A stretch of DNA of 64,000 nt from Oscillospiraceae bacterium (GCA_015063885.1 SVTH01000006.1:94110-158109), one strand, 5' to 3'; counted from the first letter of the stretch, positions 44,787 to 57,319 are shown. Notes: generated from the letters alone by a model not told the origin. Made by a program: numbers and translations.

Positions 44787-46868
44787 TTACTTCTTGGCGC
44801 GTTCAGCAACCAAAGCTTCCTGCACGGACTTGGGAACCTGCTCGTAGTGAGAGGGCTCCATAACGTAGCTGCCGCGGCCCTGGGTCTGAGAACGGAGGTC
44901 GGTTGCGTAACCGAACATGTTCGCCAGAGGCACGAATGCGGTAACCTGCTGTCCGCCGCCGGTAAGAGGCTCCATCTCCTTGATGTTGCCGCGGCGGGAA
45001 GAGAAGTCGCCGATGACGGCACCCATGTAGTCGTCCGGAACGACCACGACGACCTTCATGAAAGGCTCGGTCAGGACGGGGCCTGCCTTGCGCATTGCAT
45101 TCTTGAACGCCATAGAGCCGGCGATCTTAAATGCCATTTCGGAAGAGTCGACTTCGTGGTAAGAACCGTCGTACAGGGTAACCTTAACGTCAACAACGTT
45201 GTAGCCGGCCAATACACCGGAGAGCATTGCGCCCTTGATACCGTCTTCAACAGCGGGAATGTATTCCTTGGGAACGGTACCGCCCACAACGGCGTTGATG
45301 AACTCGAAGCCCTTGCCGGGCTCGTTGGGCTCGATCTTGATCTTAACGTGACCGTACTGACCCTTACCGCCGGACTGACGTGCATACTTGCAATCCTCGT
45401 CTGCCAGCTTGGTGATGGTCTCACGGTAGGATACCTGGGGCTTACCGACGTTTGCTTCTACCTTGAATTCGCGAAGCAGACGGTCTACGATAACCTCCAA
45501 GTGCAATTCGCCCATACCTGCGATGATGGTCTGACCGGTCTCTTCGTCGGTGTAAGCCTTGAAGGTGGGGTCTTCCTCTGCAAGCTTGGACAGCGCGATA
45601 CCCATCTTCTCCTGACCTGCTTTGGTCTTGGGCTCGATGGCTACGCGGATAACGGGTTCCGGGAACTCCATGGACTCCAGAACGATGGGAGCCTTGGGAT
45701 CGCACAGGGTGTTACCCGTGGTGGTATCCTTGATACCGATAACGCCGGCGATCTCACCTGCCATGATCTCGTCAACCTCCTCGCGGTGGTTAGCGTGCAT
45801 CAGCATGATACGGGAGAAGCGCTCGTTCTTATCCTTCGTGGAGTTGTACACCTGGCTGCCGGAGGTAATCTTACCGGAGTAAACGCGGATGAAGCACAGT
45901 CTGCCTACGAAGGGGTCGGTCATGATCTTGAACGCCAGAGCGGAGAAGGGAGCGTTATCGTCGGAGGGTCTTTCCTCTTCGTCGCCGGTATCGGGGTTGA
46001 TACCCTTGATAGCGGGAACGTCGACGGGAGAAGGCATATAGTCCACGATAGCGTCCAACAGCATCTGAACGCCCTTGTTCTTATAGGAGGAACCGCAGCA
46101 CACGGGAACCATACGGTTGTCGATGGTTGCCACGCGGATTGCGTTCTTGATCTCCTCGATGGTGGGCTCCTCTTCCATCAGGAACTTCTCACCGATCACG
46201 TCGTCAACCTCGGCACAAGCCTCGATGAGGGCGGTACGGTATTCCTGAGCGAGCTCCATCATATCTGCGGGAATGTCCTGCTCTTCAAACAGGGTGCCGT
46301 CCTCGTTGAGGTAGATCTCGGCACGCATGGTAACCAGGTCAATGATTCCCTTAAAGGTGCTCTCCTTACCGATGGGGAGCTGAATGGGAGTTGCGGGGGC
46401 CTTCAGGCGGTCGTGAAGCATATCGATGACGCGATAGAAATTCGCACCCATGATATCCATCTTGTTGACGTAGCACATACGGGGTACGCGGTACTTGTCA
46501 GCCTGGCGCCAAACGGTCTCGGACTGGGGCTCAACGCCGCCCTTTGCGCAGAGAACGGTAACGGAACCGTCCAACACACGCAGAGAACGCTCTACCTCAA
46601 CGGTAAAGTCCACGTGACCGGGGGTATCGATGATATTGATACGGTTTTCCTTCCAGAAGCAGGTGGTAGCAGCGGAGGTAATGGTAATACCGCGCTCCTG
46701 TTCCTGTTCCATCCAGTCCATCGTAGCCGAGCCTTCGTGAGTCTCACCGATCTTGTGCGTTTTACCCGTGTAGTACAGGATTCGCTCGGTGGTAGTCGTC
46801 TTGCCGGCGTCAATATGAGCCATGATACCGATATTTCTCGTTTTTTCAAGCGGAGTCTTTCTCGGCAT
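44787..46868 (-). CDS. fusA: Elongation factor G
   Basis: This 693-residue translocase has the start [51 protein letters not shown], and the tip-domain SYRETI region, and it is of normal length. It catalyses ribosome translocation. It follows rpsG by 53 bp in the str operon. Confidence 0.99.
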   Translation of the reverse strand: MPRKTPLEKTRNIGIMAHIDAGKTTTTERILYYTGKTHKIGETHEGSATMDWMEQEQERGITITSAATTCFWKENRINIIDTPGHVDFTVEVERSLRVLDGSVTVLCAKGGVEPQSETVWRQADKYRVPRMCYVNKMDIMGANFYRVIDMLHDRLKAPATPIQLPIGKESTFKGIIDLVTMRAEIYLNEDGTLFEEQDIPADMMELAQEYRTALIEACAEVDDVIGEKFLMEEEPTIEEIKNAIRVATIDNRMVPVCCGSSYKNKGVQMLLDAIVDYMPSPVDVPAIKGINPDTGDEEERPSDDNAPFSALAFKIMTDPFVGRLCFIRVYSGKITSGSQVYNSTKDKNERFSRIMLMHANHREEVDEIMAGEIAGVIGIKDTTTGNTLCDPKAPIVLESMEFPEPVIRVAIEPKTKAGQEKMGIALSKLAEEDPTFKAYTDEETGQTIIAGMGELHLEVIVDRLLREFKVEANVGKPQVSYRETITKLADEDCKYARQSGGKGQYGHVKIKIEPNEPGKGFEFINAVVGGTVPKEYIPAVEDGIKGAMLSGVLAGYNVVDVKVTLYDGSYHEVDSSEMAFKIAGSMAFKNAMRKAGPVLTEPFMKVVVVVPDDYMGAVIGDFSSRRGNIKEMEPLTGGGQQVTAFVPLANMFGYATDLRSQTQGRGSYVMEPSHYEQVPKSVQEALVAERAKK

Positions 46869-46921
46869 GATCTTTTTTCCTTTCCTTTAAAAGCTCAAAG
46901 CAGTACGGAATCGCGGAATAA

Positions 46922-47392
46922 TTACCAACGATAATGTGCAAACGCCTTGTTTGCTTCTGCCATCTTGAGAGTGTCTTCCTTCTTCTTAACGGCACCGCCG
47001 GTACCGTTGCAAGCATCCATGATCTCGCCGTACAGACGGTCTGCCATGGTTCTCTCGCTTCTCAGTCTTGCGTAGTTTACCAACCAACGCAGGCCGAGAG
47101 TCTGACGTCTCTCGGGACGAACTTCCATAGGAACCTGATAGTTGGAGCCGCCGCGGCGAACTGCCTTGACTTCCAACTGAGGCATGATGTTACCGAGAGC
47201 CTTCTTGAACATCTCCAGAGCGTCCTGGCCGGACTTCTCTGCAACCTTCTCGAATGCCTCGTAAACGATCTTCTGTGCTACGCCCTTCTTACCGTCCTCC
47301 ATGACACCGTTGATGAGCTTGGTGACAAGCTGGGAACCGTAGATAGGATCCGGCAGCACTTCTCTTTTGAATCCATGTTCTCTTCTGGGCAC
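46922..47392 (-). CDS. rpsG: 30S ribosomal protein S7
   Basis: This 156-residue protein starts at GTG ([16 protein letters not shown]), eight bases after AGGAGG; the frame is open upstream but without a site. It has a typical S7 sequence with [16 protein letters not shown] and [14 protein letters not shown]7 organises the 3' major domain of 16S rRNA. The 170-bp spacer before it is long for this operon and could hold the S7 autogenous control site known in other bacteria; no defined structure was recognised. Confidence 0.98.
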   Translation of the reverse strand: MPRREHGFKREVLPDPIYGSQLVTKLINGVMEDGKKGVAQKIVYEAFEKVAEKSGQDALEMFKKALGNIMPQLEVKAVRRGGSNYQVPMEVRPERRQTLGLRWLVNYARLRSERTMADRLYGEIMDACNGTGGAVKKKEDTLKMAEANKAFAHYRW

Positions 47393-47562
47393 TTTACTTC
47401 CCTCCTTCATTAGTGATAGCATTTTCCATGCTTTCGATGAGTTCATAGGTACTCGAAAAATTTCTTTCCGTCAGGCACAAAAGAAAACTTCATCATCTAT
47501 ATATAAAAGTGACAACGTTTCTTTGCTGCACTGTGTAAGCATTTTTCGGAGTTTTTGGCAGA

Positions 47563-47982
47563 TTACTTGCCTGCCTTGGGTCTCTTTGCGCCGTACTTGG
47601 AACGGCTCTGGTTTCTCTTGGCAACGCCCTGGGTGTCCAAGCTACCGCGAACAATGTGGTAACGTACACCGGGGAGGTCCTTTACTCTACCGCCGCGGAT
47701 CAGAACCACAGAGTGCTCCTGCAGATTGTGGCCCATACCGGGGATGTAGGCGGTTACTTCCATACCGTTGGAAAGTCTTACTCTGGCGATCTTTCTCTGT
47801 GCAGAGTTAGGCTTCTTAGGGGTCTTGATAGCAACCTTGGTGCAAACGCCTCTCTTCTGAGGTGCAGCCTGCTCCACGGGGACGTTCTTCAGGGAGTTTA
47901 CGGTTCTCTGCAGAGCAGGGGACTTAGACTTCCAAACCTTGTCCTGACGGCCTTTTCTTACCAGCTGGTTAAATGTAGGCAT
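47563..47982 (-). CDS. rpsL: 30S ribosomal protein S12
   Basis: This 139-residue protein starts [12 protein letters not shown]. It has the decoding-centre loops [19 protein letters not shown] (Lys at the classical streptomycin positions) and [16 protein letters not shown], wild-type in appearance. It is transcribed from its own promoter and by read-through from rpoC. Confidence 0.99.
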   Translation of the reverse strand: MPTFNQLVRKGRQDKVWKSKSPALQRTVNSLKNVPVEQAAPQKRGVCTKVAIKTPKKPNSAQRKIARVRLSNGMEVTAYIPGMGHNLQEHSVVLIRGGRVKDLPGVRYHIVRGSLDTQGVAKRNQSRSKYGAKRPKAGK

Positions 47983-48016
47983 ATTCTTCTCCTTTCACAA
48001 AAATTCGCAATTACTG

Positions 48017-48045
48017 ATTATACACAAACTATTGCCATTTGTCAA
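48017..48045 (-). promoter_or_regulatory. Promoter of rpsL (str operon)
   Basis: TTGACA, 17 bp, TATAAT on the minus strand, 35-63 bp before the rpsL start. The near-palindrome GCGCAAAA/TTTTGCGC sits about 20 bp upstream of the -35. Confidence 0.9.
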
Positions 48046-48086
48046 TAGTAAATGCCGTTTTTTGGCGCAAAATTTTTGCGCAGTAT

Positions 48087-48118
48087 GCAGGGGAGCCGCC
48101 GTTTGGCTTCTCCCCTGC
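48087..48118 (-). terminator. Inverted repeat after the L7Ae-like gene
   Basis: Stem GCAGGGGAG/CTCCCCTGC, extended by AGCC/GGCT inside, placed four bases after the L7Ae-like stop. The minus strand lacks a strong T-tract, so it may be a partial terminator or processing site before the rpsL promoter. Confidence 0.5.
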
Positions 48119-48122
48119 CCTT

Positions 48123-48362
48123 TTATTGGTCTTTTTTCACTTCCGTAAGCACGGCGGTGAACACTTCCACGCCTGCCATTTCGGCAAGCCGGTCGCCCGT
48201 TTTCGTCTGATCGGGGGAGATACCGGCGGCTTTCGCTGCGGCGCACACCGTGGCGGCAAAGGCTTCGTCTGCATCGGAGGCGAGGTACAGGGTCTGTACC
48301 CTACCCTTCTTCAGCAGCTTCTGCGCTCTGTTCCAGCCGGCCTCCCATATTCGGTCGTCCAT
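48123..48362 (-). CDS. L7Ae/L30e-family ribosomal protein (YbxF-like)
   Basis: This 79-residue protein has the L7Ae fold pattern (RAQKLLKKGRVQTLYLASDADEA, then CAAAKAAGI), short as in Bacillus YbxF, which binds kink-turn RNA. Its position between rpoC and rpsL is the conserved place of this gene in Bacillota. It starts five bases after the rpoC stop. Confidence 0.85.
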   Translation of the reverse strand: MDDRIWEAGWNRAQKLLKKGRVQTLYLASDADEAFAATVCAAAKAAGISPDQTKTGDRLAEMAGVEVFTAVLTEVKKDQ

Positions 48363-48367
48363 GGCTC

Positions 48368-51300
48368 TTAGTTTTCCTCTGCGTCGTAGACGGTGGCGAC
48401 GGGTTCCTCGCCCAGGTCTACGTTGGTGTCGCGGTACTGCTTCATACCCGTACCTGCGGGGATCAGCTTACCGATGAGCACGTTCTCCTTCAGACCCAGC
48501 AGGGGGTCTACCTTGCCCTTGATGGCGGCGTCTGCCAGAACCTTGGTGGTCTCCTGGAAGGATGCCGCGGACAGGAAGGAATCGGTGGACAGAGAAGCCT
48601 TGGTGATACCCAGCAGCACGGGACTGCCTTCTGCGGGCAGGAGCTCGATACCGTTTTGGTTCTCTGCATTTGCCTGCGCGATCTTCTCGTTTGCTTCCTC
48701 AAACTCGCCGATGGAAACGGAGGAGCCGACCAGCAGCTCGGTGTCGCCGGTGGTATCCACGCGGATCTTGCGGGTCATCTGGCGGGCGATGATCTCGATA
48801 TGCTTATCGGAGATCTCTACCGCCTGCAGACGGTAAACGCGCTGTACTTCTTTGATGATATATTCGTAAACGGCGTCCAGACCGTTGATCTCCAGGATGT
48901 CGCCGGGATACTCGGTACCCTCGGTGAGCTTCTGGGCCTTCTCTACGTGAGCGCCCTCCTCCACTGCGATCTTGGTCAGCAGAGGAACGGAGATGGTGGT
49001 AACGTCGCCTTCGTCACCGGTGATGGTGATCTGCTTGGTCTTCTTTGCTTCCTCGATGGAAACGGTACCTGCGAAGGGAGCCAGGGTAGCGGTCTTTTTG
49101 GGACGGCGTGCCTCGAAGATCTCTTCCACACGGGGAAGACCCTGGGTGATGTCGCCGCCGGCGACACCGCCGCTGTGGAAGGTTCTCATGGTCAGCTGGG
49201 TACCGGGCTCACCGATGGACTGCGCCGCAATGATACCCACGGCCTCACCGATGGAAACGGGCTTGCCGGAGGACATATCCGCACCGTAGCAGTGTACGCA
49301 CACGCCATGCTTTGCACGGCAGTTGATCACGGAACGGACCTTCACCCGAGTGATGCCTGCGTCGATGATCTTGCTGATATCCTCTTCCTGGAGCATGGTG
49401 TTATGGGGCACCAGCACCTCGCCGGTGGTGGGGTTCACCACGTCGCCGATGGTGTATCTGCCGGGGAGACGGTCTGCGAAGGGCTCGATGACCTCTTCCT
49501 TGCCGCTGCCCAGACGGTCCACGATCTTGGAGACCCAAAGACCTCTGGTGTCGCCGCAGTCCTTCTCGCGGACGATAACGTCCTGAGAAACGTCTACCAG
49601 ACGACGGGTCAGGTAACCGGAGTCTGCGGTACGCAGAGCGGTATCGGACAGACCCTTACGGGCACCTCTTGCCGCGGTAAAGTACTCCAGCACCTTCATG
49701 CCTTCACGGAAGTTTGCCTTAATAGGCATCTCGATGGTCTTACCGGAGGCGGATGCCATCAGACCGCGCATACCTGCCAGCTGACGCATCTGCTTGATAG
49801 AACCACGGGCACCGGAAACTGCCATCATGTTGATAGGATTGTACTTATCCAGGTTCTTCTGCAGAGCGGTGGCCACGTCCTTGGTACAATCTTCCCAGAT
49901 CTTGATGACACGCTGGGAACGCTCCTCGTCGGAGAACAGACCCATACGGAACAGCTCGGTGATCTGGTCCACTTCCTTCTCGGCGGCCTTGATGAGGGGC
50001 TCCTTCTCGGGAGGAATGGTCATATCGTACACGGAGATGGACAGAGACGCTCTGGTGGAATATTTGTAGCCCTGTGCCTTGATCTGGTCCAGCACCTCAC
50101 AGGTCACCACGTTGCCGTGCTTCTTGATGGTGCGGTCCAAAATCTGGGACAGCTCGCTGTTGGTGGTTACGAAGTCGATCTCGGGCTTGAACAGGTTGCC
50201 GGGGAGGCTTCTGTCCACAAAGCCGAGATCCTGGGGGATGGGACGGTTGAAGATCAGTCGGCCCAGGGTGGTGTAGACCACGCCGGACTTCATCTCCCCG
50301 TCGATCTCCTTGAAGACGCGGATGTAGCAGAGGGTGTGGAGACCCAGCTCGCCGTTTTCGTAAGCCATCATGGCCTCGTCGAAGTTACGGAAGTGCTTGT
50401 CCTTACCGGGCTCGTCGGGCATCTCCACCGTCAGGTAGTAGGAGCCCAGCACCATGTCCTGGGAAGGCACGTTCACCGCGTGACCGGTGGCGGGCTTCAA
50501 CAGGTTGTTGGCGGACAGCATGAGGAATCTTGCCTCTGCCTGTGCCTCTGCGGACAGGGGCACGTGAACGGGCATCTGGTCGCCGTCGAAGTCGGCGTTA
50601 AAGGGAGTACATACCAGAGGATGGAGCTTGATGGCTCTGCCCTCTACCAGTACGGGCTCGAACGCCTGGATGGAAAGTCTGTGGAGGGTAGGTGCACGGT
50701 TCAGCAGAACGGGGTGCTCCTTGATGACGATGTCCAGTGCGTCCCAGACCTCGTTGTTTGCCTTTTCCACACGCTTCTTTGCGTCCTTGATGTTGGTGGA
50801 TTTTCCGCTTTCCACCAGCTGCTTCATGACGAAGGGCTTGAACAGCTCCAGCGCCATTTCCTTGGGCAGACCGCACTGATAGATCTTCAGCTCGGGGCCT
50901 ACCACGATAACGGAACGGCCGGAGTAGTCAACACGCTTACCCAGCAGGTTCTGACGGAAACGGCCCTGCTTACCTCTCAGCATCTCGGAAAGAGACTTGA
51001 GGGGACGGTTGGAGGGACCGGTGACGGGTCTGCCTCTTCTGCCGTTGTCGATGAGGGCGTCCACCGCTTCCTGAAGCATACGCTTCTCGTTGCGGATGAT
51101 GATATCGGGTGCCTGAAGCTCCTGGAGCTTCAGCAGACGGTTGTTACGGTTGATAACTCTGCGGTACAGATCGTTCAGGTCGGAGGTGGCGAATCTGCCG
51201 CCGTCCAGCTGAACCATAGGACGCAGTTCGGGAGGGATGACGGGCAGAGCGTGCATGATCATCCACTCGGGCTTGTTGCCGGAGGTACGGAAGGCCTCAA

Positions 51301-51946
51301 CCACCTCAAGACGCTTGATGTCACGCACCTTGCGCTGACCCTGAGCGGTCATCAGCTCCTTCTTCAGTCTTGCGGCTTCCTCCTCCAAGTCCAGCTCGGA
51401 GAGCAGCAGCTCGATGGCCTCGGCGCCCATGCCTGCCTTGAAATCGTCCTCGTACTTCTCGCGGTATTCTCTGTACTGCTGTTCGTTCAACAGCTGGTAT
51501 TTTGCCAGAGGCGTCTCACCGGGATCGGTAACGATGTACTGTGCGAAATACAGAACCTTCTCCAAAAGCTTGGGAGAGATGTTCAGCAGAAGACCCATAC
51601 GGGAGGGGATGGCACGGAAGTACCAGATATGGGAAACGGGAGCCGCCAGCTCAACGTGACCCATACGCTCACGGCGTACCTTGGAGGTGGTGATCTCCAC
51701 GCCGCACTTCTCACAGACCTTGCCCTTGTAGCGGGCGCCTCTCTTGTACTTGCCGCAGTGGCATTCCCAGTCCTTGGTAGGCCCGAAGATGCGCTCACAG
51801 AACAAGCCGTCGCGTTCGGGCTTCAGGGTACGGTAGTTGATGGTCTCGGGCTTCTTGACCTCGCCGTAAGACCAGGAGCGGATCATTTCCGGGGATGCAA
51901 GTCCGATTTGAATGGACTCGAATTCCATGTTGTTAGTCTGTTCCAT
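48368..51946 (-). CDS. rpoC: RNA polymerase subunit beta'
   Basis: This 1192-residue subunit has an N-terminal zinc site ([16 protein letters not shown]), the rudder/lid region, and the catalytic [17 protein letters not shown]. The last motif normally reads [14 protein letters not shown], so here Ala is Pro; the three metal-binding Asp are intact. The second zinc site ([13 protein letters not shown]) and the [18 protein letters not shown] bridge-helix/trigger-loop region follow. It begins 18 bp after rpoB. Confidence 0.99.
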   Translation of the reverse strand: MEQTNNMEFESIQIGLASPEMIRSWSYGEVKKPETINYRTLKPERDGLFCERIFGPTKDWECHCGKYKRGARYKGKVCEKCGVEITTSKVRRERMGHVELAAPVSHIWYFRAIPSRMGLLLNISPKLLEKVLYFAQYIVTDPGETPLAKYQLLNEQQYREYREKYEDDFKAGMGAEAIELLLSELDLEEEAARLKKELMTAQGQRKVRDIKRLEVVEAFRTSGNKPEWMIMHALPVIPPELRPMVQLDGGRFATSDLNDLYRRVINRNNRLLKLQELQAPDIIIRNEKRMLQEAVDALIDNGRRGRPVTGPSNRPLKSLSEMLRGKQGRFRQNLLGKRVDYSGRSVIVVGPELKIYQCGLPKEMALELFKPFVMKQLVESGKSTNIKDAKKRVEKANNEVWDALDIVIKEHPVLLNRAPTLHRLSIQAFEPVLVEGRAIKLHPLVCTPFNADFDGDQMPVHVPLSAEAQAEARFLMLSANNLLKPATGHAVNVPSQDMVLGSYYLTVEMPDEPGKDKHFRNFDEAMMAYENGELGLHTLCYIRVFKEIDGEMKSGVVYTTLGRLIFNRPIPQDLGFVDRSLPGNLFKPEIDFVTTNSELSQILDRTIKKHGNVVTCEVLDQIKAQGYKYSTRASLSISVYDMTIPPEKEPLIKAAEKEVDQITELFRMGLFSDEERSQRVIKIWEDCTKDVATALQKNLDKYNPINMMAVSGARGSIKQMRQLAGMRGLMASASGKTIEMPIKANFREGMKVLEYFTAARGARKGLSDTALRTADSGYLTRRLVDVSQDVIVREKDCGDTRGLWVSKIVDRLGSGKEEVIEPFADRLPGRYTIGDVVNPTTGEVLVPHNTMLQEEDISKIIDAGITRVKVRSVINCRAKHGVCVHCYGADMSSGKPVSIGEAVGIIAAQSIGEPGTQLTMRTFHSGGVAGGDITQGLPRVEEIFEARRPKKTATLAPFAGTVSIEEAKKTKQITITGDEGDVTTISVPLLTKIAVEEGAHVEKAQKLTEGTEYPGDILEINGLDAVYEYIIKEVQRVYRLQAVEISDKHIEIIARQMTRKIRVDTTGDTELLVGSSVSIGEFEEANEKIAQANAENQNGIELLPAEGSPVLLGITKASLSTDSFLSAASFQETTKVLADAAIKGKVDPLLGLKENVLIGKLIPAGTGMKQYRDTNVDLGEEPVATVYDAEEN

Positions 51947-51964
51947 AGTTTTCGACCCCTTTCT

Positions 51965-54900
51965 TTAATCGATATAATCGTTTTCGTGCTCGTCGTAGAC
52001 GTATTCTTCCTCGTCGGAATCCGCCTCGGCGATCTCCTCGTCGGAGAGCCCTGCGTGTACGCTGTTCTCATCCTCGTAGACCAGACCGTCTTCGGAATCC
52101 AGAACGCTTGCGCCAAGCTCTGCATCGGAGAATTTCTTTTCATCGGGACCGTCGTCGTCGGTGTAATCCTTCATGGGGATCTCCTCGCCGTTCTTATCGC
52201 GGACACGGACGTCCAGACCCAGAGATTGCAGTTCTTTTACAAGCACCTTGAAGGACGCGGGCACGCCGGGAGTGGGGATGTTCAGACCCTTCACGATTGC
52301 CTCATAGGCCTTGACACGTCCCTTCACGTCGTCGGACTTCACCGTCAGGATCTCCTGCAGGGTGTAAGCCGCGCCGTAAGCCTCCAGTGCCCAAACCTCC
52401 ATCTCGCCGAAACGCTGGCCGCCGAACTGGGCTTTACCGCCCAAGGGCTGCTGGGTTACCAGAGAGTAAGGACCGGTGGAACGGGCGTGGATCTTATCGT
52501 CTACCAGGTGGTGGAGCTTCAGGAAGTACATAACGCCCACGGTAACGGGGTTGTCGAAGGGCTGACCGGTACGGCCGTCGTAAAGGATGGTCTTACCGTT
52601 TTCGCTGCAGCCGGCTTCCTTCAGCCATTCCTGAATGTCTTTCTCGTTTGCGCCATCGAAGACGGGGGTCATGACCTTACAGCCCATCTTACGTGCGGCC
52701 ATGCCCAAGTGAACCTCAAGCACCTGACCGATGTTCATACGGGAAGGTACGCCCAGGGGGTTCAACACGATATCCAGAGGAGTACCGTCGGGGAGGAAGG
52801 GCATATCCTCGGGAGGCAGGATGCGGGAGATAACGCCCTTGTTACCGTGGCGGCCTGCCATCTTGTCGCCCACGGAGATCTTTCTCTTCTGTGCCACGTA
52901 AACGCGGACGCACTGGATCACGCCGGGGGACAGAACGTCGCAGTCGTCTCTGGAGAAGACCTTAACGTCCACGATGATACCGGATTCGCCGTGGGGCAGC
53001 TTCAGAGAGGTATCCCGCACTTCTCTTGCCTTTTCGCCGAAGATGGCGCGCAGCAGTCTCTCCTCCGCAGTCAGCTCGGTCTCGCCCTTGGGGGTGACCT
53101 TACCTACCAGGATGTCGCCGGAGTGGACCTCGGAGCCGATGCGGATGATACCGTCGGGATCCAGGTCGCGGAGAGCCTCGTCCGCCACGTTGGGCAGCTG
53201 ACGGGTGATCTCCTCCGGGCCAAGCTTGGTGTCACGGGATTCACAGTAGTATTCTTCAATATGAATAGAGGTATAAACGTCGTCACGAACCAGACGCTCG
53301 TTCAGCAGAACTGCGTCCTCGTAGTTGTAGCCTTCCCAGGTCATGAAGCCGATGAGGGCGTTCTTACCCAGAGCCACCTCGCCGTCCTTGGTAGCGGGGC
53401 CGTCAGCCAGGACGTCGCCCTGCTTCACGTAGTCGCCCTTGCTGACCACGGGACGCTGGTTGACGCAGGTGCCTGCGTTGCTTCTCTTGAACTTGGTCAG
53501 GGTGTAAAGATCGCTCTTGCCCTCGTCGGTGCGGATGATGATCTCGTCGGAGGAAACGGATTCTACGTAACCGCTTCTCTTACAGATCACAAGCACGCCG
53601 GAGTCGTAAGCGGCGCGGTATTCCATACCCGTACCAACGATGGGAGCGTCGGTGATCATCAGAGGCACTGCCTGCTTCTGCATGTTGGAGCCCATCAGTG
53701 CACGGGTGTTGTCGTCGTTTTCAAGGAAGGGGATCATTGCGGTGGCAACGGAGACCACCATCTTGGGAGAAACGTCCATCAGGTCGATACGGCTTGCCTC
53801 GAATTCGCCGATCTCGTCCAGATGTCTGCCCACGATCTTACGGTTGACGAAATGGCCGTTCTCGTCGATGGGCTCGTTGGCGGTAGCAACAACGTACTCG
53901 TCCTCCACGTCCGCGGAGATATACACCACGTCCTTGGTGACCACGCCGTTCTTCACCACGCGGTAGGGCGCCTCGATAAAGCCGAAGCGGTTCACCTTCG
54001 CATAGCAAGCCAAAGAGGAGATCAGACCGATGTTGGGACCTTCGGGGGTCTCGATGGGACACATTCTGCCGTAATGGGTATAGTGAACGTCACGCACCTC
54101 GAAGGACGCTCTGTCACGGGACAGACCGCCGGGACCCAATGCGGAGATTCTTCTCTTGTGGGTCAACTCCGCCAAGGGGTTGGACTGGTCCATAAACTGA
54201 GACAAGGGAGAGGAACCGAAGAAGTCACGGATGGCGGAAACGATGGGACGGATGTTGATAAGAGACTGGGGAGTGATGGTGTCGATGTCCTGGGTGGTCA
54301 TCTTCTCCTTCACGATCTTGTCCATACGGGAGAAGCCGATGCGAAGCTGGTTCAGCAAAAGCTCGCCAACCGCACGGATACGGCGGTTGCCCAGATGGTC
54401 GATATCGTCGGTGACGCCCACGCCGTGGGACAGGCCCAGCAGGTAGTTGACGGAAGCCAGAACGTCCTCCACGGTAACGGTACCGGGGATCAGCTCCTTC
54501 TTCTTCTTTGCGATGGCCTTCTTCAGCGCTTCAACGTCGTTGATGCCGGTTTCCTTCACCAGAGCAAGCAAAGCGTCCAGAGAAACGCGCTCGTCCAGAC
54601 CCAGCTCCTCGTCGGAAACGGAAAGACCCATAGCGGACAGCACGCCGGAGGCGGAGACCATACGGTTGGTGAACACCTTCACGGGGGTGTTGACGCCTTC
54701 CTCTTCCTCAACGAAGATGGTAGCCTCGCAAACGCCTGCGCGCTCCACATTCTCAGCCTCGGAGCGGCTGAGCTTTCTGCCTGCCTCGTAGATCACCTCG
54801 CCGGTCACGGGAGAGATCACGTCCTCTGCCAGCACGTGGCCGATCAGACGGCGGCCGATGGCAAGCTTCTTATTAAACTTATATCTGCCCACGGCGGAGA

Positions 54901-55747
54901 TATCGTATCTCTTTTCGTCGAAGAACAGGTTGTTGATCAGGATCTGAGCGGACTCCAGAATGGGGGGCTCGCCGGGACGGAGCTTCTTGTAGATCTCCTT
55001 CAGAGCCTCCTCCACGGGATCGGTCATAACGCCCGCCTGGATCAGACGCTCCACCTCTGCGGGGATGGGATCCTTCTCGAAGGATGCCTTCAGCAAGGGC
55101 TCGTCGCCGAACTTCTGCAGGATCTGCTCGTTGGTGCCGCATCCGAAGGCGCGCAAAAGCACCGTAATGGGCATCTTACGGTTCTTGTCGATACGAACGT
55201 AGAAAATATTGGAGGAATCGGTCTCGTATTCCAGCCATGCACCGCGGTAAGGAATTACCGTTGCGGTAAACAGCTTGTTGCCGGACTTGTCCCCGGTCAT
55301 TTCATAATAAATACCGGGAGAACGGACGATCTGAGAGACCACGACACGCTCCGCACCGTTGATCACGAAGGTGCCGGAATCCGTCATCATGGGGAAATCG
55401 CCCATGTAGATCTCCTGCTCCTTCACCTCGCCGGTGGAACGGTTGGTCAATCTAACCGTCACACGGAAGGGGGATGCGTAGTTGAGATCCCGCTCCTTGC
55501 ACTCCGCAATGGTGTACTTGGGAGGGTCGCTCAGGGTGTAATCGATAAACTCGATCACCAGATTGCCGGAATAGTCCGTCATCGGGGAAATGTCCTTCAA
55601 AACCTGCCCGATCTCTTTGGTTACAAAATCGTCGAAAGACTTCTTCTGTACCTCGATCAGGTTCGGCATTTCAATGACTTCCTCAATTTTGGAGAAAGAC
55701 ATTCTCTTGGTTTTACCCAGAGTCTGTTCATGTACCATACCGATCAT
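51965..55747 (-). CDS. rpoB: RNA polymerase subunit beta
   Basis: This 1260-residue subunit has the rifampicin region [32 protein letters not shown] (wild-type in appearance) and the C-terminal clamp segments [25 protein letters not shown]. An acidic tail covers the last 60 residues. The start is ATG 55747 with GGAG close by; ATG 55738 is an alternative. rplJ/rplL are not upstream; instead about 170-200 nt of leader and a repeat mosaic precede it. Confidence 0.99.
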   Translation of the reverse strand: MIGMVHEQTLGKTKRMSFSKIEEVIEMPNLIEVQKKSFDDFVTKEIGQVLKDISPMTDYSGNLVIEFIDYTLSDPPKYTIAECKERDLNYASPFRVTVRLTNRSTGEVKEQEIYMGDFPMMTDSGTFVINGAERVVVSQIVRSPGIYYEMTGDKSGNKLFTATVIPYRGAWLEYETDSSNIFYVRIDKNRKMPITVLLRAFGCGTNEQILQKFGDEPLLKASFEKDPIPAEVERLIQAGVMTDPVEEALKEIYKKLRPGEPPILESAQILINNLFFDEKRYDISAVGRYKFNKKLAIGRRLIGHVLAEDVISPVTGEVIYEAGRKLSRSEAENVERAGVCEATIFVEEEEGVNTPVKVFTNRMVSASGVLSAMGLSVSDEELGLDERVSLDALLALVKETGINDVEALKKAIAKKKKELIPGTVTVEDVLASVNYLLGLSHGVGVTDDIDHLGNRRIRAVGELLLNQLRIGFSRMDKIVKEKMTTQDIDTITPQSLINIRPIVSAIRDFFGSSPLSQFMDQSNPLAELTHKRRISALGPGGLSRDRASFEVRDVHYTHYGRMCPIETPEGPNIGLISSLACYAKVNRFGFIEAPYRVVKNGVVTKDVVYISADVEDEYVVATANEPIDENGHFVNRKIVGRHLDEIGEFEASRIDLMDVSPKMVVSVATAMIPFLENDDNTRALMGSNMQKQAVPLMITDAPIVGTGMEYRAAYDSGVLVICKRSGYVESVSSDEIIIRTDEGKSDLYTLTKFKRSNAGTCVNQRPVVSKGDYVKQGDVLADGPATKDGEVALGKNALIGFMTWEGYNYEDAVLLNERLVRDDVYTSIHIEEYYCESRDTKLGPEEITRQLPNVADEALRDLDPDGIIRIGSEVHSGDILVGKVTPKGETELTAEERLLRAIFGEKAREVRDTSLKLPHGESGIIVDVKVFSRDDCDVLSPGVIQCVRVYVAQKRKISVGDKMAGRHGNKGVISRILPPEDMPFLPDGTPLDIVLNPLGVPSRMNIGQVLEVHLGMAARKMGCKVMTPVFDGANEKDIQEWLKEAGCSENGKTILYDGRTGQPFDNPVTVGVMYFLKLHHLVDDKIHARSTGPYSLVTQQPLGGKAQFGGQRFGEMEVWALEAYGAAYTLQEILTVKSDDVKGRVKAYEAIVKGLNIPTPGVPASFKVLVKELQSLGLDVRVRDKNGEEIPMKDYTDDDGPDEKKFSDAELGASVLDSEDGLVYEDENSVHAGLSDEEIAEADSDEEEYVYDEHENDYID

Positions 55748-55949
55748 TCACTCCATTTCTTTTTCACTGATTGGAAATATTTACGTAGATATTCGCCCAT
55801 ATATTTCTATATGTAGCCGCTTGCTTTTGGCGCAACCACAACCCGTTGTACTTTATGCCACAAAACGGGTGAGAAAGCGGTTTTCTTCCGCCTGCCGATT
55901 TGAACCCATCTTAATTTTTGCATACTTATGGATTATAGTGCAGTATGTT

Positions 55950-55978
55950 ATACTATCACAAATCCCCCCTTTTGTCAA
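55950..55978 (-). promoter_or_regulatory. Promoter of rpoBC
   Basis: TTGACA, 17 bp, TAGTAT on the minus strand, giving a leader of about 195 nt. A second TATAAT (55932-55937) lies a little downstream without a good -35. Confidence 0.75.
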
Positions 55979-56159
55979 GAGAAAAAAGGAAAATTATGAA
56001 AAATGTTTTTTCGGCGGGCGAGAAGGGGTATTTTGAGGGAACGGGCTGCGCATCAACGCAGCCGGACGCAGGGGACGATGCGTATATCGACAACACAACC
56101 CCTGTTTGTCACTCTGTAAACGGCACTGCGGTTGAAAAAACGGCGAAGCCGTTTTTAAC

Positions 56160-56204
56160 GTCGGCGTACTGACGCTACCTTTAAACCCGCACCCAATCGC
56201 CGAC
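56160..56204 (-). repeat. 45-bp mini-element, copy 3 (inverted)
   Basis: GTCGGCG to CGCCGAC, 45 bp, close to the copy at 26803 and the reverse-complement relative of copies 1 and 4. The hairpin ACGGC-GAA-GCCGT lies just upstream, and a large repeat starts four bases later, the same arrangement as at 26.8 kb. Confidence 0.75.
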
Positions 56205-56207
56205 TTG

Positions 56208-56577
56208 GTCACTCTGAGCGAGTGCGGGATAGATCCGTCGTGGCTGTGCACAATGAAACAACCCGCACGAGTCGAACTTCCGCGCATGGCGTGAGCCTAA
56301 GCGGAAGGCAAAAAATGCCGAGCATTTTTTGAGGGTATGGTAACACATTTGCTATACCGCTTTTTCCGTTCCGTCAGTTACTATAAAACAGTTCTTACGT
56401 TACAAAAAGGATACATCTAATTTCCAACCATATCCCTGCGGGGCGCTCCGCACCCCTTGGTTTTGCTCCGAACGGCACTAACGCGCCTTGCTTTCTCCGC
56501 AAAACTTCGACTCCGCCGCGGGAGAGCCTTCATTTTCGTATCCTTACACCCTTCTCCGCGGCTCCGCTCAGAATGAC
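56208..56577 (+). repeat. Large dispersed repeat, full copy 3 (370 bp)
   Basis: GTCACTCTGAGC to GCTCAGAATGAC. The inner stem is CTTCCGC/GCGGAAG, followed by AAAAAATGC/GCATTTTTT with loop CGA. It is highly similar to copy 1 along the whole length. No gene is seen in the surrounding 1.3 kb between the rpoB promoter and the galK promoter. Confidence 0.88.
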
Positions 56578-56636
56578 AGTCGAATTGATATAGCTCAATA
56601 AGCGCTACGTATATCGACAACGCTACCCCTTGTATT

Positions 56637-56996
56637 GTCACCCTGAGCAAGGCAGGGAGCACGGTACTTTCCATAGGAGCACACGGTAAAACCCCTGCCG
56701 CGTCGAACTCTTATGAGTGGCGTGAGCCCGAATAAGAGTCAAAAAATGCTAAGCATTTTTTGAGGGTATGGTGTCCCATTTGCTATACCGTCTTTTCCGT
56801 TCCGTCAGTTACTATAAAACAGTTCTTACGTTACAAAAAGGTTGATCTAACTCCCAACCATATCCCTCAGCCCGCTATCGCAGGCTTCGGTTTTCTCCGC
56901 TCGGCTACGCCTCGACTACGAAAACTTCGACTCCGCCGCGGGATTGCCTTTTCTTTCCTATCCTCCCCCCTTCTCCGCGGCTTCGCTCAGAATGAC
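56637..56996 (+). repeat. Large dispersed repeat, full copy 4 (360 bp)
   Basis: GTCACCCTGAGC to GCTCAGAATGAC. The left arm is a different subtype (AAGGCAGGGAGCACGG), and the inner stem is CTCTTAT/ATAAGAG as in copy 2; the right half has the longer CGAGCGGAGAAAA-type variant also found at 63.1 kb. Confidence 0.88.
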
Positions 56997-56999
56997 CAA

Positions 57000-57044
57000 G
57001 TCGGCGCATTACGTTGGCAAAACGGGTAGCATCAGTACGCCGAC
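57000..57044 (+). repeat. 45-bp mini-element, copy 4
   Basis: Identical over 45 bp to 26112-26156 and, like it, placed a few bases after the right end of a large repeat. The 200 bp that follow up to the galK promoter are diverged repeat fragments. Confidence 0.85.
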
Positions 57045-57258
57045 GTTAAAAACGGCGAAGCCGTTTTTTCTGAGCGCCTGCTGAAACCTGGGGAAAGAAC
57101 GGCAAAAACGCTACGTATATCGCAAACCTTGTCCTACAAACGGCACCACGGTTGAGCGCCTACTGAAAACAGGGGCAGGAACGGAAAAAACGCTACGATT
57201 ATCACCGATCTCCCGCGGTTCTGCGTACTGCCCCTCGCACAAAAAACGGTTTTTTCTC

Positions 57259-57287
57259 TTGCAATTTCCTTCCTCTTATGATATAAT
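57259..57287 (+). promoter_or_regulatory. Promoter of galK
   Basis: TTGCAA, 17 bp, TATAAT; start codon 33 bp downstream with GGGAGG. Confidence 0.88.
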
Positions 57288-57319
57288 ACCCCCGATCAAA
57301 ACACAACGGGAGGCACTGT

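Noticed and set aside
48656..55816. A plus-strand open frame of almost 2,400 codons opposite rpoC and rpoB
   Set aside because: It is the antisense of two certain essential genes, arising from their GC-rich codon bias; it has no ribosome site, no domain and a low-complexity His/Gly/Val-rich composition.
55891..55910. A tRNA T-arm-like GGTTCAAATC on the minus strand in the rpoB leader
   Set aside because: No acceptor, D or anticodon arms can be formed around it.
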